From Acetobacterium malicum subsp. dehalogenans DSM 11527 (GTDB lineage: Bacteria; Bacillota; Clostridia; Eubacteriales; Eubacteriaceae), in contig NZ_AXAC01000012.1 in the NCBI RefSeq assembly GCF_000472665.1, positions 39,544 to 103,543 of the forward strand: 64,000 nucleotides of DNA, read 5' to 3'. This document shows positions 1 through 9,591 of the stretch, in pieces (the stretch's first letter is position 1; each line of letters opens with the position of its first letter). The position numbers were made by a program, and so were the translations under genes. Below the pieces are notes generated by a model that saw only the letters and a list, made by a program, of their open reading frames with translations, searched no databases and was not told the DNA's origin.

Positions 1-60
1 TTCTTCAAAAATTAACGATCAATACGAACGCATAAATTTTGCTTGGTTTTTTTGTTATCT

Positions 61-867
61 TTATTTCGATAACGATCCAATGTTCCCAGCTCGAAACGCC
101 TTGCTGTATTTGCGGCAGTGTTTATCCTGTCCCATCAGGGCGTAAGTCGCAAAAATCGTACCCATAAGATCCCGATTAAGCGGATCCATCACAGCGGAGT
201 CCATCCCGGCTTCAATCGCAAAGGCCATGGCCGTTTTGTTCAGTAGCGGTCTTACCGGTAAGCCAAAGGAAATATTGCTGATGGCTCCGGTCACATGGAT
301 GGTAGGATACAGTTCTTTGATGGCTTTAATTTCCGCCGCAAAATTTAACAAGGAATTGTTTTCGGTGGACAACGCCATTACACAGGGATCAATGTGAATC
401 CGATCTGGGATGATATCATATTTGGCCGCCTTCTCCACCATGCTTCTGGTAATTGCCAGCTTGGTCTCCAAATCACAGGGAATCCCGTTGTTGTCGCAGG
501 TCAGTCCCACCACTTCCCAGCTATTACCTGCCATCAACGGTAGCAGGACCTCACACTTGTCTCCTTCTTCGGAAATGGAATTAAGCATCCCAGGCTTATT
601 GGCATATTTAAAAACTGCCTCAATCACCCGAGGGTTGGGACTGTCGATACACAGGGGCGTATCGGTGGAGTCCTGAACCACTGCCATTAACCATTTCAGG
701 GTTTCAATTTCGTATTCCGGGGCAGTACTGGCACAGATGTCAATGAAATAAGCACCGGCTTCAGCCTGTTTGACGGCCCGCTCCGCAATAAATGCGGCAT
801 CTCTTTTTTCAATAGCTTCCTTCACCGCCGGGATAGTACCGTTGATTTTTTCGCCTATAATAATCAT
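61..867 (-). CDS. methyltetrahydrofolate:corrinoid protein methyltransferase (MeTr family), copy 1
   Basis: A 268-residue pterin-binding TIM-barrel protein of the AcsE/MtvA/MtrH-like family. It starts MIIIGEKINGT, the family's usual N-terminus. Pterin-site motifs are present: FIDICAS near residue 42, CIDSPNP near 73, HIDP near 158 and TGAISNISFGLP near 194. Family knowledge: these enzymes move a methyl group between a corrinoid protein and tetrahydrofolate in the cytoplasm. It lies 9 bases downstream of a corrinoid protein gene, so the two are probably co-transcribed partners. A second MeTr/corrinoid pair lies 3-5 kb away. It is the last gene of a same-strand run; the 60 bases beyond it are AT-rich and show no clear terminator. 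Confidence 0.9.
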   Translation of the reverse strand: MIIIGEKINGTIPAVKEAIEKRDAAFIAERAVKQAEAGAYFIDICASTAPEYEIETLKWLMAVVQDSTDTPLCIDSPNPRVIEAVFKYANKPGMLNSISEEGDKCEVLLPLMAGNSWEVVGLTCDNNGIPCDLETKLAITRSMVEKAAKYDIIPDRIHIDPCVMALSTENNSLLNFAAEIKAIKELYPTIHVTGAISNISFGLPVRPLLNKTAMAFAIEAGMDSAVMDPLNRDLMGTIFATYALMGQDKHCRKYSKAFRAGNIGSLSK

Positions 868-876
868 ATCTGTCTC

Positions 877-1506
877 CTAAACCCAGTTCTGGCAGATTTT
901 GACACCCTCAGCTGCATTGGTAGTAAAGGCATCCGCACCCACAAACCCACAAGCTTCTTTAGTCACCGGATTCCCGCCGATGATAATTTTTGCCCCCACA
1001 CCGGCAGCTTTGAGTGCTTCTATGGTGTCTTTCATGGAGTCGATGGCCAGCGTCAACACGCCGCTCATACCGATAATCTGGGGCTTCACAACCTTGGCTT
1101 TGGCAACAAATTCTTCCACGGCCACATCGATGCCAATGTCTACCACTTCAAATCCGACCGCTTCAGACATGCTTTTGAAGATGTTTTTGCCAATATCATG
1201 GAGATCACCATGAACTGTTCCTAAAAGAATGGTCCCGATAATCGTTGACTCACCAGAACCCAAAGCCGGTTTTAAAACATTAATGGCTTCAGTTAAAAGT
1301 TCACCGGCAAAAATCAAGTCGCCCACAAAATATTCGCCATTTTCAAAAAGCTCACCAACAATTGCCATCCCTGCCTGGCAGGCACCAACTGCTTCCAGTG
1401 CTTCCGCTTCGGACGGGTTGTTTTCCACAAACTCTTTGAGCATTTCCAGAACTTGATCTTCTTCCAATTCTCCCATAGTTTCTGTTAATAACTTTAAATT
1501 TATCAT
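877..1506 (-). CDS. methyltransferase corrinoid-binding protein, copy 1
   Basis: A 209-residue two-domain corrinoid protein of the MtaC/MtvC/MtmC type: a helical cap (residues about 1-85) followed by a B12-binding Rossmann domain. The cobalt-ligating signature DLHDIG (DxHxxG) is present in the stretch VHGDLHDIGKN, and a GG motif (IIIGGNPV) lies near the C-terminus. The open frame extends 13 codons further upstream, but an AAGGAG ribosome site sits just before the ATG at 1504-1506, so I chose that start. The role is carrying a methyl group from a substrate-specific methyltransferase to the adjacent MeTr. It follows the chemotaxis gene after an 88-base gap. Confidence 0.93.
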   Translation of the reverse strand: MINLKLLTETMGELEEDQVLEMLKEFVENNPSEAEALEAVGACQAGMAIVGELFENGEYFVGDLIFAGELLTEAINVLKPALGSGESTIIGTILLGTVHGDLHDIGKNIFKSMSEAVGFEVVDIGIDVAVEEFVAKAKVVKPQIIGMSGVLTLAIDSMKDTIEALKAAGVGAKIIIGGNPVTKEACGFVGADAFTTNAAEGVKICQNWV

Positions 1507-1594
1507 TCTATTTTCTCCTTGACTATTCTTTTCAAACATCTGCAATTTATCTATTGCCTAAAATATATTTAATCAATACTGTCGGGCTTTAAGC

Positions 1595-3904
1595 TTATCT
1601 CAATTTAAAACTGTCAATCCGATCTTTCAATAATTCTGCCTGTCCTGATAATTCCTCGCTGGCCGCCGCACTTTCTTCAGCCGTAGCTGAATTCTGTTGT
1701 ACCACCTGGGCAACCTGATCAATGCCAGTGTTAATCTGGGCGATTCCAGTCACCTGCTCATTTGAGGCTATCGCTATTTTACTAATCAGTTCCGTTACTT
1801 TACCGATTCCCAAGACAATATCCTTAAAGGCGAATGTCGTTTCATTTGCGATTTCCGTACCGGTTCTCACCTTATCGATGGAGCCTTCAATCAGTTTAGT
1901 GGTTTCTCTGGCCGCATCTGAACTTCTTGCCGCTAATGTTCGCACCTCTTCGGCAACGACGGCAAATCCTTTACCATGCTGACCAGCCCGGGCTGCCTCC
2001 ACAGCTGCATTCAAAGCTAAAATATTAGTCTGAAAAGCAATATCATCAATCACCTTGATGATTTTTGATATATCTTGTGATGATCTGTTAATCTCATTCA
2101 TAGATTCCTGCATAACGAACATTTTCGAGTTACCCATTTCAGCATTTTCTAAGACATCATGGGTCAGTGTTTGGACTTTATCAGCATCAATAGCATTGTT
2201 TTTGGTCTGATTGGCGATCTCTGCAATCGATGCGGTGAGTTCCTGAATCGAACTGGCCTGCTCGGTAGCACCCTGAGCCAACGCCTGACTTCCATCGGAT
2301 ACTTGGCTGGCACAGGCATTGACCTGTTCGGCGGCAATATGAATATCCTGCAATATTTCATTCAATGACGGAATGATGGTATTGATAGACTGTGACATTT
2401 CTGAGAATTTGCCCTGATATGCCGCTGCATCGTCAAGATTTAGGTTTCCGCTGGCTATTTCATTAATTTTAAAAGTAATTTCGTCAATGACCTCATTTAG
2501 TTGACCAACTGTCATATTGACTAATTGTTTTAGCTGATCAAAAGCTCCCTGATAAGAACCTTGAACCAGAACTGTCAAGTTACCTTTTGAAAGCGCATTC
2601 ATCACTTGCCCAACCTCGCGTAGTGGTTTATCGATTTCCTGGAGAATGTCATTCATACCTTCAATCAGTTTTTTCCAGACACCATCAAATTTCGTTGCAT
2701 CGCCCCTTGCGTCCAAATTGCCTGCAATGATTGCCGCGGTAAGACCGGATACATCACTCAGCAAGGTTACAATCGAATTTTCTACTTCAATCATACTTTG
2801 ATCGATGCCATCAAACTGAGCGCTGATTTCCTTAGTATGTGTCCCCGATTCCGTCCGATTCATATCAAAACCCAGATCACCCAGGGCTAATCGTTTGAGA
2901 TTTTCTTCTAGTCGGGTCACTTCTGTTCTGGTAAATGCGTTAATACTCATCATCGGGGTCACATCCATGGAGGTTGAGACAAAACCAATCCGTTCACCAT
3001 TCCCATTTTCCAGAAATTCTTGGTTAAGTTTGAAATAATTTCCGAATGATTCTAGCGTACTTTCGCCGTTACCTGTTGTCATCAGTTTCTTAATGTCGCA
3101 TTCATCCGGGCAGTTTTTGGTATAGCACTCATCCAAAACTCCGAACTGACAGGTCCGTACAACACCATATGAAGACTCTCGATCAGCAATCATCCCCGTT
3201 GCCGTGAGTATCATCTCCAAGTTTTTATTGATAAAAACAGTCCTGGTATTCACATCCGTCACTCCAATCGCAAACGGAATCGTATCCAGGATACGGATGT
3301 AGAATTCAATCTGATCCTGCAATGAACTAACGAGAGCATCAAGGTGTTCTGAAGCAATTTTATACGCACCAGGTAATTCTGATCGCTTCTCATTTTCACA
3401 GTCTTGGTTTTTCTTATTGTCATAGGTTTCAATTTCCCCGATAAAATGCTTCATATTATTTGCCGCGGTTATGAGATTTTGGCTTATCGCATTCATTGGG
3501 GTATATTCATCAACCGTTAGGGTCCCTTTTGCAAGATTTTCTGCAACTGCCATCATTTGGTCAAAGTTTTTTTCAATTTTCAGGCTATCAGTTATCAGCA
3601 AATCCATTTGATCCCCTAATTCATTTCTTTGGTTTTCAAATTTATTGCCGTCTGTTTCAATCAACAAACGATTCATGTTCACATATAGCTGATTCAGTTT
3701 TTTAGAAAGAGGAGACATCGTTATCCAAATCATTCCAGATATTAGTAACCAACTGATAATGCATGAAATAATCATGACTTTTAGAATTAAATCAACTGGC
3801 TGAGATGAAATGCTGATCAATAACCACGTGTTAATACAAACAATAATAAACAACAGCAAGCCGAGTCTTATTATCATTTTAAAAATTACTTTATTATTTT
3901 TCAT
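1595..3904 (-). CDS. methyl-accepting chemotaxis protein with Cys-containing PAS-like domain
   Basis: A 769-residue chemoreceptor. Two hydrophobic segments (about 12-32 and 40-62) are separated by only a few residues, so there is essentially no periplasmic sensor. After linker/HAMP-like regions comes a PAS-like segment (about 205-320) with four cysteines spaced C-x7-C-x4-C-x3-C at 252, 260, 265 and 269. More HAMP-like repeats and a C-terminal signalling domain follow, with the hairpin signature around [20 protein letters not shown]. The ATG at 3902-3904 follows AGGGGAG and is preferred over an upstream start 14 codons earlier. It sits between the two corrinoid/MeTr pairs, which suggests behaviour tuned to methyl substrates or redox state; that is inference. 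Confidence 0.9.
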   Translation of the reverse strand: MKNNKVIFKMIIRLGLLLFIIVCINTWLLISISSQPVDLILKVMIISCIISWLLISGMIWITMSPLSKKLNQLYVNMNRLLIETDGNKFENQRNELGDQMDLLITDSLKIEKNFDQMMAVAENLAKGTLTVDEYTPMNAISQNLITAANNMKHFIGEIETYDNKKNQDCENEKRSELPGAYKIASEHLDALVSSLQDQIEFYIRILDTIPFAIGVTDVNTRTVFINKNLEMILTATGMIADRESSYGVVRTCQFGVLDECYTKNCPDECDIKKLMTTGNGESTLESFGNYFKLNQEFLENGNGERIGFVSTSMDVTPMMSINAFTRTEVTRLEENLKRLALGDLGFDMNRTESGTHTKEISAQFDGIDQSMIEVENSIVTLLSDVSGLTAAIIAGNLDARGDATKFDGVWKKLIEGMNDILQEIDKPLREVGQVMNALSKGNLTVLVQGSYQGAFDQLKQLVNMTVGQLNEVIDEITFKINEIASGNLNLDDAAAYQGKFSEMSQSINTIIPSLNEILQDIHIAAEQVNACASQVSDGSQALAQGATEQASSIQELTASIAEIANQTKNNAIDADKVQTLTHDVLENAEMGNSKMFVMQESMNEINRSSQDISKIIKVIDDIAFQTNILALNAAVEAARAGQHGKGFAVVAEEVRTLAARSSDAARETTKLIEGSIDKVRTGTEIANETTFAFKDIVLGIGKVTELISKIAIASNEQVTGIAQINTGIDQVAQVVQQNSATAEESAAASEELSGQAELLKDRIDSFKLR

Positions 3905-3987
3905 TATCGCTCCCCTAATTCCATCAAAAATTCCAAATACAACCATTGTGGAACTTAATTATTCACTACATCTCGGATAGACTTTTA

Positions 3988-4614
3988 TTAATTAACCAAT
4001 TCTTTCGCTTTAACCCCAGCGCTTCCAGCATCCGGCGCATACCCGTCAGCTCCGATTTCCGCAGCATAATCCGGTGTTACCGGTGCACCCCCAACAATCA
4101 CTTTCATTTCTGGTAACGCCGCTTTGATGGTTTGGACGGCCTCTTTTAACGCGGGCATGGTTGTGGTCAATAGTCCTGAACACGCCACCAACACAACATT
4201 TTTGTTCTCATTAACAGCATCAACAAAACGCTGAGCCGGGACATCCACCCCAAGATCAACGAGATCAAATCCGGCACTTTCAATCATCATCGATACCAAA
4301 TTTTTCCCGATATCATGTAAATCCCCCGCTACAGTTCCAATGATACATGTACCTAATGACGATGAGGTATCACCAGACATGACTGGTTTTAGAATTTCAA
4401 CGCCTTTTGCCATGGATTTCGCAGCAATTAGCATTTCTGGTACAAAGATTTCACCAGCTGAAAATTTATCGCCCACTACACCCATGGAATCGATCATGGC
4501 ATTGAGAATTTCCTGAGCGGGACAACCTGCATCCAGAGCTTCCTGCACGATAGCCTGAATTTTTTTTGCTTTACCGGTTTCGACTAATGTTTTTACTTCC
4601 TGAATTTTTAACAT
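3988..4614 (-). CDS. methyltransferase corrinoid-binding protein, copy 2
   Basis: A 208-residue corrinoid protein with the same cap plus B12-binding layout as the copy at 877-1506. The signature DLHDIGKN is within VAGDLHDIGKNLVSMM, and GGAPVTPDYAAEIGADGYA lies near the C-terminus. A strong AAGGAGAAAAGTT site precedes the ATG. The gene lies 64 bases downstream of the second MeTr gene, so it probably accepts methyl from a substrate methyltransferase in this locus and donates it to that MeTr. The two corrinoid proteins differ along most of their length, which argues for two substrate specificities, not a recent duplication. Confidence 0.93.
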   Translation of the reverse strand: MLKIQEVKTLVETGKAKKIQAIVQEALDAGCPAQEILNAMIDSMGVVGDKFSAGEIFVPEMLIAAKSMAKGVEILKPVMSGDTSSSLGTCIIGTVAGDLHDIGKNLVSMMIESAGFDLVDLGVDVPAQRFVDAVNENKNVVLVACSGLLTTTMPALKEAVQTIKAALPEMKVIVGGAPVTPDYAAEIGADGYAPDAGSAGVKAKELVN

Positions 4615-4678
4615 AACTTTTCTCCTTAAAATTAATTGATGTAGGTAATTGATGGCATTTGGGCTGATTATGTAATCA

Positions 4679-5476
4679 TTATTTTACGAACTTCCCTTCA
4701 CGAAACGCGCTAATGTATTCTATACAGTATTCATCCTCACCCATCATAGCTTCAGTAGCAAAGAGCATACCCATCATATCCTTGTTTAAGGGATCCAGAA
4801 TAAAACTATCCATTCCTGCGCTCATCGCTAAAACGGCAAAGGCTTGGTTAGCGATCCGTCGGGCTGGCAGATTGAACGAGATGTTACTAATGGCACCGGT
4901 AACGTGAATGATCGGATATTGTTTTTTTATTTCGCGGATCACTTCGACGACCGTTGCAATGCCATCTTCAGAGATACAGAGCATTTCAATCAGGGGATCA
5001 ATATGTATTTGAGATGGATCAATTTTATATTCTTTACATTTTCCCATTAAATCGGTGAACACATCCAACCGATCCTTTGCTGTTTTGGGGATGCCCTTGT
5101 CACTGTTTAATAGGGCGACGCATTCCCAATTAGTGTCAGCAATCTCTTTAAAGGCAAGGTCAATCTTGTCCCCTTCCAAGGATACGGAGTTAAATAAACC
5201 CGCTTTTTTGCAATACTTCATGGACTCAATGCAAGTATAGATATTAGGACTATCCACAGCAATAGGTACATCGGTGGCGTCTTGAACGATGTCAATGAGC
5301 CATTTCATGGTTTCCAGTTCGATGGTATCATCTACGGATGCACAGACATCAATAAAATCTGCGCCCGCTTCAGTTTGCTTGATTGCCAGTTTTCGAATAA
5401 ATTCTTTATCTTTTTCCGCTATGGCTTTCCCTGTTGATGGAATTGCTCCATTTATTTTTTCTCCAATAATAATCAT
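4679..5476 (-). CDS. methyltetrahydrofolate:corrinoid protein methyltransferase (MeTr family), copy 2
   Basis: A 265-residue homologue of the protein at 61-867, beginning MIIIGEKINGAIPS. Pterin-binding motifs are FIDVCAS, AVDSPNI, HIDPLIE and TGAISNISFNLPARR. Expected reaction: methyl transfer from methyl-Co(III) corrinoid protein to tetrahydrofolate, giving methyl-THF for the methyl branch of the Wood-Ljungdahl pathway. It lies between the LigM-like demethylase gene (119-base gap) and its probable partner corrinoid protein (64-base gap), all on the minus strand. The start is supported by the conserved N-terminal motif and a GGAGA sequence a few bases upstream. Confidence 0.9.
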   Translation of the reverse strand: MIIIGEKINGAIPSTGKAIAEKDKEFIRKLAIKQTEAGADFIDVCASVDDTIELETMKWLIDIVQDATDVPIAVDSPNIYTCIESMKYCKKAGLFNSVSLEGDKIDLAFKEIADTNWECVALLNSDKGIPKTAKDRLDVFTDLMGKCKEYKIDPSQIHIDPLIEMLCISEDGIATVVEVIREIKKQYPIIHVTGAISNISFNLPARRIANQAFAVLAMSAGMDSFILDPLNKDMMGMLFATEAMMGEDEYCIEYISAFREGKFVK

Positions 5477-5595
5477 GTCTTCTCCAAATACTATTTATTT
5501 TTAATAAGCCATTTAAAAAGGTCCATTAATCAAATTTGTGATGTTTAACTCATTGATTTGTCAATAGGCCTTTTTATAGCAATTTATTTTTTTAA

Positions 5596-6948
5596 TTATT
5601 TCTTCTGAAATCTGGGAATGCTGTTCAGGTCATAATCCTGATTAGATGTCAGATCCAAATATGGATAACGACCGACAATCGCCCGGATATTTTTCTTAGG
5701 ATCATTTTTATTGCCCCAGACAACCGTGATTTCAGTGCCGATTTGGGCATATTCGGGTTCAATAACACAGAGTGAAATCACTTCCTGATAATGAGCGGTA
5801 TAGATTGGCTGCATGGAAGCCCCAATCATTTTGCCATCCTGATCAAGGACGCGGTCCTGAGCATTACCAAAGCCATTGCCATTCTGATCAAAAGGCAGTG
5901 GGAATTGCTTGTATTTCTTCTCGCCCTTTCTAAAGTTGGACGCATACAAATCAATGATATCTTCGCTGTTCCAGACCAGAGTCACCACTTGGCGATGAGG
6001 TCGAGCGGCGATTTTTTCCAGTGCTTCTCTACCGTTGAAATCGTGATCAAACTTCACCATGTGGCCCCAACCCAATTCAATGGGATTACGGTAATAATCA
6101 TGCATATCATCTGACAGACTACCTAAAGTTGGCAACAACAACGGATCAAACAAAAAGCCGATTTCTTTTTGATACACGCCAAAACCAGGCTCTTCATCAA
6201 ATGGATATGGAAAATGCTGACCGATTTGCGGAAAGCCATTTTCGGTATGATTACATTGGTATGACAGCCATCCCAGTTTTTCAATACCATATGCAGTGCC
6301 CACTTCAACGATTTTATTATAGACATCATGACTGTCATCCAAAATGCCATGAACTTCATAAGAAATGGTTCCGCCCATTCCCATCCGGATGATCCGAACT
6401 GGGTGACCAGCAATGGTTGCCGTCATAAATCGCATGAATTTCAAATCATGAAAATCTTCTTCGGCAGCATTTTCCAGTATTTCCAGACTTTTAGGACCGG
6501 CTATTTGGTAAATAAAATCGATAAAACCTCTTTCTTCAATCCGCTCAACGTCATATTTTCCACTATTGGCAATGAAGTTGATAAACGGATGAAATGCATA
6601 GGTACCAAACTCATCTTCTGCCAAACGGATAACCATCCCATGCTCAATGATATTCCCATTTTTGGTAACCATAATTCCATGTCGGCCGGTGCCAACTTTC
6701 ATAGTGGAAAAATTATTGACAAAGTTCTCATTCATGAGTTTTTCTGCATCTTTTCCTTTGACTGTATGCATGGCCATCAGCCCGGAAAGGTTGCCGCTGA
6801 TATAACAGCTGTTTTTCCAGGCATTTGTTTCTGGCACCCACCCGTTAAAGGTGGTGGCAACGGCAACGCCTCCGAAATTTTTATAATCACTAACAAATGG
6901 CGAAAATGGTACGGTGGGATTAAGTGGCAATGCTGTTATTTCTTTCAT
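5596..6948 (-). CDS. GcvT-fold, LigM-like tetrahydrofolate-dependent demethylase
   Basis: A 450-residue protein of the aminomethyltransferase (GcvT) superfamily. Length and N-terminal pattern (NSCYISGNLSGLMAMHTVKG, about residues 45-64) resemble LigM/DesA-type aryl methyl ether demethylases more than glycine-cleavage T protein, which is near 370 residues. Later landmarks are GMGGTISYEVHG (about 199-210), the fold's usual substrate region, and a C-terminal beta-rich domain. LigM moves a methyl group from a methoxyaromatic directly to tetrahydrofolate without a corrinoid. Its place beside corrinoid methyltransferase genes is unusual. Assignment to the GcvT fold is firm; the substrate is inferred. 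A dimethylglycine- or sulfur-linked methyl donor remains possible. Confidence 0.72.
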   Translation of the reverse strand: MKEITALPLNPTVPFSPFVSDYKNFGGVAVATTFNGWVPETNAWKNSCYISGNLSGLMAMHTVKGKDAEKLMNENFVNNFSTMKVGTGRHGIMVTKNGNIIEHGMVIRLAEDEFGTYAFHPFINFIANSGKYDVERIEERGFIDFIYQIAGPKSLEILENAAEEDFHDLKFMRFMTATIAGHPVRIIRMGMGGTISYEVHGILDDSHDVYNKIVEVGTAYGIEKLGWLSYQCNHTENGFPQIGQHFPYPFDEEPGFGVYQKEIGFLFDPLLLPTLGSLSDDMHDYYRNPIELGWGHMVKFDHDFNGREALEKIAARPHRQVVTLVWNSEDIIDLYASNFRKGEKKYKQFPLPFDQNGNGFGNAQDRVLDQDGKMIGASMQPIYTAHYQEVISLCVIEPEYAQIGTEITVVWGNKNDPKKNIRAIVGRYPYLDLTSNQDYDLNSIPRFQKK

Positions 6949-7035
6949 AATAAACCTCTCTATATTTTAATTTTTAAATTTTTGATTTAACGGCGAATGT
7001 ATTAATAAAATCATCCGCTGTTAAACTAGACAAAA

Positions 7036-8394
7036 TTACATCAACAGATTTGCGACGAATGCGAATAACTGTTCTTCCAGTTGCTGTAGTTTCTGGAGCT
7101 CGGTACCCGATGCTTTTGGGTTTTCAAGTTGACGCTGTTCAAAACTCTGGTAATATTTGCTGTCAATACTTCTGCATGACTGGGCCTGATAATCCTCTTT
7201 TTTGAACACAGTTCCGACCTGCTCGCCAGGGTTTGAATAAACTCCATAATCCCGGACTGTTTCGGTGACGGCGCAGAGATTTTCCATATTGAAATCATCC
7301 AGTACCAGGGGTACCTTATCCAAAGCGAAAATATATTTACCGCCTGGTGCCAGAATATCAATATATTCTTTGGCCAGATCGATACATTCCTGTTTGGACT
7401 TATTCTTTAAATAAGAAATGGGATATAGACCCGAAATGATATGCTTGTTCCCCAGCTTTTCTTTAATGATCTTGGGATCTCCATACTCAAAGGTTAATTG
7501 CGTATTACTTGGCAAATCCTGCAGATAATCCAGATATCGCATCCAGTTGTCTTCACAGAATACAGATGTGCGAATGCCTGCAGAAGCATGATCTTCACAA
7601 AGTTTCAAAAATGAAGGCCACCAGTATTTGGCAAAATCCTTTTCGCGCATAAAGGTTGGCATATGAAGAGGATACATAACACTGCTATAATCATCAACGA
7701 TTAGCGGCGTACCCATTTTTTTAACGATGGGATAAACAGCCTCACAGGCGTCCTGGAGTTTCTCCGGGCATCGCCGGATGTCCATGCTGATTCCTGTAAA
7801 ACCGCGAAGCTGATCGGCAATAAAATCGAAGGGCGCTTCAGCACCTCCACCGTTTAACCCCATCTGACGATAACCATATTTAGCTACCAGTTTCATCATA
7901 ATGCCGGCACCAGCCATCAGGGAATCATTCTTTCCCAGCAGACCTTTTGCAAAGCTTAACATGGTATTAAAAGGTTCCTGCGAATTAACGGCTTTATAGT
8001 GTCTGGGAATCACCTTCTCGATCAGACAGTCATAGGGTTTTTCAATCAGATAATCATACTCATCTGCTTCCATTCCCATAACTTCCGGATGCTGCATAAA
8101 CCCATTGGACCCCATCACAAATGATTGCGCTTTAAGCGGTGTATATAACGCCGGGGAACGCATATAGGGCATAAAGGGAATCGAATCGCTGAACACGGTT
8201 TGACATATTTTATCGCCAGCGTCTTCCAGCATACCGGGATTCCATTGGGCCTCGGCAAGATCAATGCCGGCATACTGAGCAGTTGGCTCAATACCTAAAA
8301 AGATGTTAACCGGAACCCGTTTGGGTATAATACTATCGTTCACATCATCAAAAAGTTTCGTTCTTTCGGCCTGAATTTTTTTGATATCGACCAT
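7036..8394 (-). CDS. URO-D-fold protein, possible methyltransferase (large variant)
   Basis: A 452-residue protein of the uroporphyrinogen decarboxylase/MtaA superfamily, longer than the usual 330-350 residues. Recognisable segments are RVPVNIFLGIEP near the N-terminus, VDDYSSVMYP and FAKYWWPSFLKLCEDH in the middle, and a late barrel strand FALDKVPLVLDDF. At the position where corrinoid:substrate methyltransferases usually carry a zinc-binding HxC motif it has SVFCEDNW, so the histidine is missing. It may be a substrate-specific component of the methyl-transfer system or a divergent enzyme. Substrate unknown. It is 87 bases upstream of the LigM-like gene and 27 bases downstream of the transporter gene in the same run. 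Confidence 0.65.
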   Translation of the reverse strand: MVDIKKIQAERTKLFDDVNDSIIPKRVPVNIFLGIEPTAQYAGIDLAEAQWNPGMLEDAGDKICQTVFSDSIPFMPYMRSPALYTPLKAQSFVMGSNGFMQHPEVMGMEADEYDYLIEKPYDCLIEKVIPRHYKAVNSQEPFNTMLSFAKGLLGKNDSLMAGAGIMMKLVAKYGYRQMGLNGGGAEAPFDFIADQLRGFTGISMDIRRCPEKLQDACEAVYPIVKKMGTPLIVDDYSSVMYPLHMPTFMREKDFAKYWWPSFLKLCEDHASAGIRTSVFCEDNWMRYLDYLQDLPSNTQLTFEYGDPKIIKEKLGNKHIISGLYPISYLKNKSKQECIDLAKEYIDILAPGGKYIFALDKVPLVLDDFNMENLCAVTETVRDYGVYSNPGEQVGTVFKKEDYQAQSCRSIDSKYYQSFEQRQLENPKASGTELQKLQQLEEQLFAFVANLLM

Positions 8395-8421
8395 GATTAT
8401 TTCTCCTTCTTATCTTAAATT

Positions 8422-9591
8422 TCAAACAACTTCGTTGGATTGTTTCGGAAAGGGGTTAAAGAATATAATCAGCACCCCAATCACGCCGTAGACAATCGCA
8501 CCAATCATAATGGGGCTGTATACAGCATCACCAGTGATGTTGCCAATAACCAACAGCCAGGCTGTAGATAAAAAAGATCCCACATTCATCAGCGCCATCA
8601 TAATCGCAGTTGCAAACGCCACTGACTCCGGTGGTGTGACCATCCCAATAGCCATCATGGCTGCTGGCATAGCCGAACAATAGCCAATCCCAGCGATAAA
8701 CATACTCACACATAAAATCGTAATATTTGGTGAGAAAAATACGCCTACCATACCAATGGCAGTGACAATCAGTGAAAAAGTCATGCAATACCGTTTGAAT
8801 ATTTTATACACGGGACCAAAAGCAATCCCTCCAAGCATACATCCTATCGAATAAACCACAGCAACCGTTGCTGCGATGGTAGCTTTATCACTCATGGTAG
8901 CGCTGATTACCGAGGAGTTCAAAAGCAACGGCATAATCAGGATTCCCATAACTGCAAACAAAAGCGATACTGCCCAGGCTTTAGCGGGAATATGTTTCTT
9001 GGTTTTTTGAGTTTGTTCATCGACCTGAAGCGGTTGCTCTGGCAAGAAGAAGAGGATCAAAACCAGAGGAATAATTGCTAATGCGTGGGTTAAAAACACA
9101 TAGTTCCATTGTAAATCGGCCAGAAATCCGCCGACGAACTGCATTACCATAGCACCGCCAAAAGCGATAAAGGTTCCAATTCCCAAAATATTGGCTCGTT
9201 TATCTTCGACATATAAGGATGTTACCAGCGGGTTTCCCAACACGGAAAGCCCACCAATTGCCAGACCAAATAATGCCCGTGAAACAAGTAGTAATGGAAA
9301 GCCATTGATAAAAGTTGGGGCACAGCCGGTTACAATAAACAGAATAATTAAAATGATGGCCATTTTTTTGATGCCAATTTTTTTTCCAACCAGCATCCCA
9401 ACAATAATTGACGCCGGAATCCCCAGAAGTGATGGTAGCGTACTGACAAAGGTAATCGTTGCCGGTGGAACATCGGAATAGACTTGCATCAGTATGGCAA
9501 TTGCCGGGGTGATTGCACCAAGGCACATTGTTATCGAAAAAACAGCCATTACTGCCAGAGTTGTCGTTAATTTCATTTTAGATTCGTTCAA
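8422..9591 (-). CDS. MFS transporter
   Basis: A 389-residue integral membrane protein with about 12 hydrophobic segments and the MFS loop 2-3 signature GMLVGKKIGIKKM after the second segment. It overlaps the end of the upstream URO-D gene by four bases, so the two are translationally coupled. The start used is a TTG at 9591 placed seven bases after GGTG; an ATG at 9576 (MKLTTTLAV) is an alternative. Context suggests import of the methylated, perhaps aromatic, substrate or export of its demethylated product. Direction and substrate cannot be read from sequence. Confidence 0.88.
   Translation of the reverse strand: MNESKMKLTTTLAVMAVFSITMCLGAITPAIAILMQVYSDVPPATITFVSTLPSLLGIPASIIVGMLVGKKIGIKKMAIILIILFIVTGCAPTFINGFPLLLVSRALFGLAIGGLSVLGNPLVTSLYVEDKRANILGIGTFIAFGGAMVMQFVGGFLADLQWNYVFLTHALAIIPLVLILFFLPEQPLQVDEQTQKTKKHIPAKAWAVSLLFAVMGILIMPLLLNSSVISATMSDKATIAATVAVVYSIGCMLGGIAFGPVYKIFKRYCMTFSLIVTAIGMVGVFFSPNITILCVSMFIAGIGYCSAMPAAMMAIGMVTPPESVAFATAIMMALMNVGSFLSTAWLLVIGNITGDAVYSPIMIGAIVYGVIGVLIIFFNPFPKQSNEVV

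Noticed and set aside
61..5476. pyrrolysine-containing methylamine methyltransferase genes
   Set aside because: No MttB/MtmB/MtbB-type genes or in-frame amber readthrough were seen. The substrate-side enzymes are URO-D and GcvT folds.
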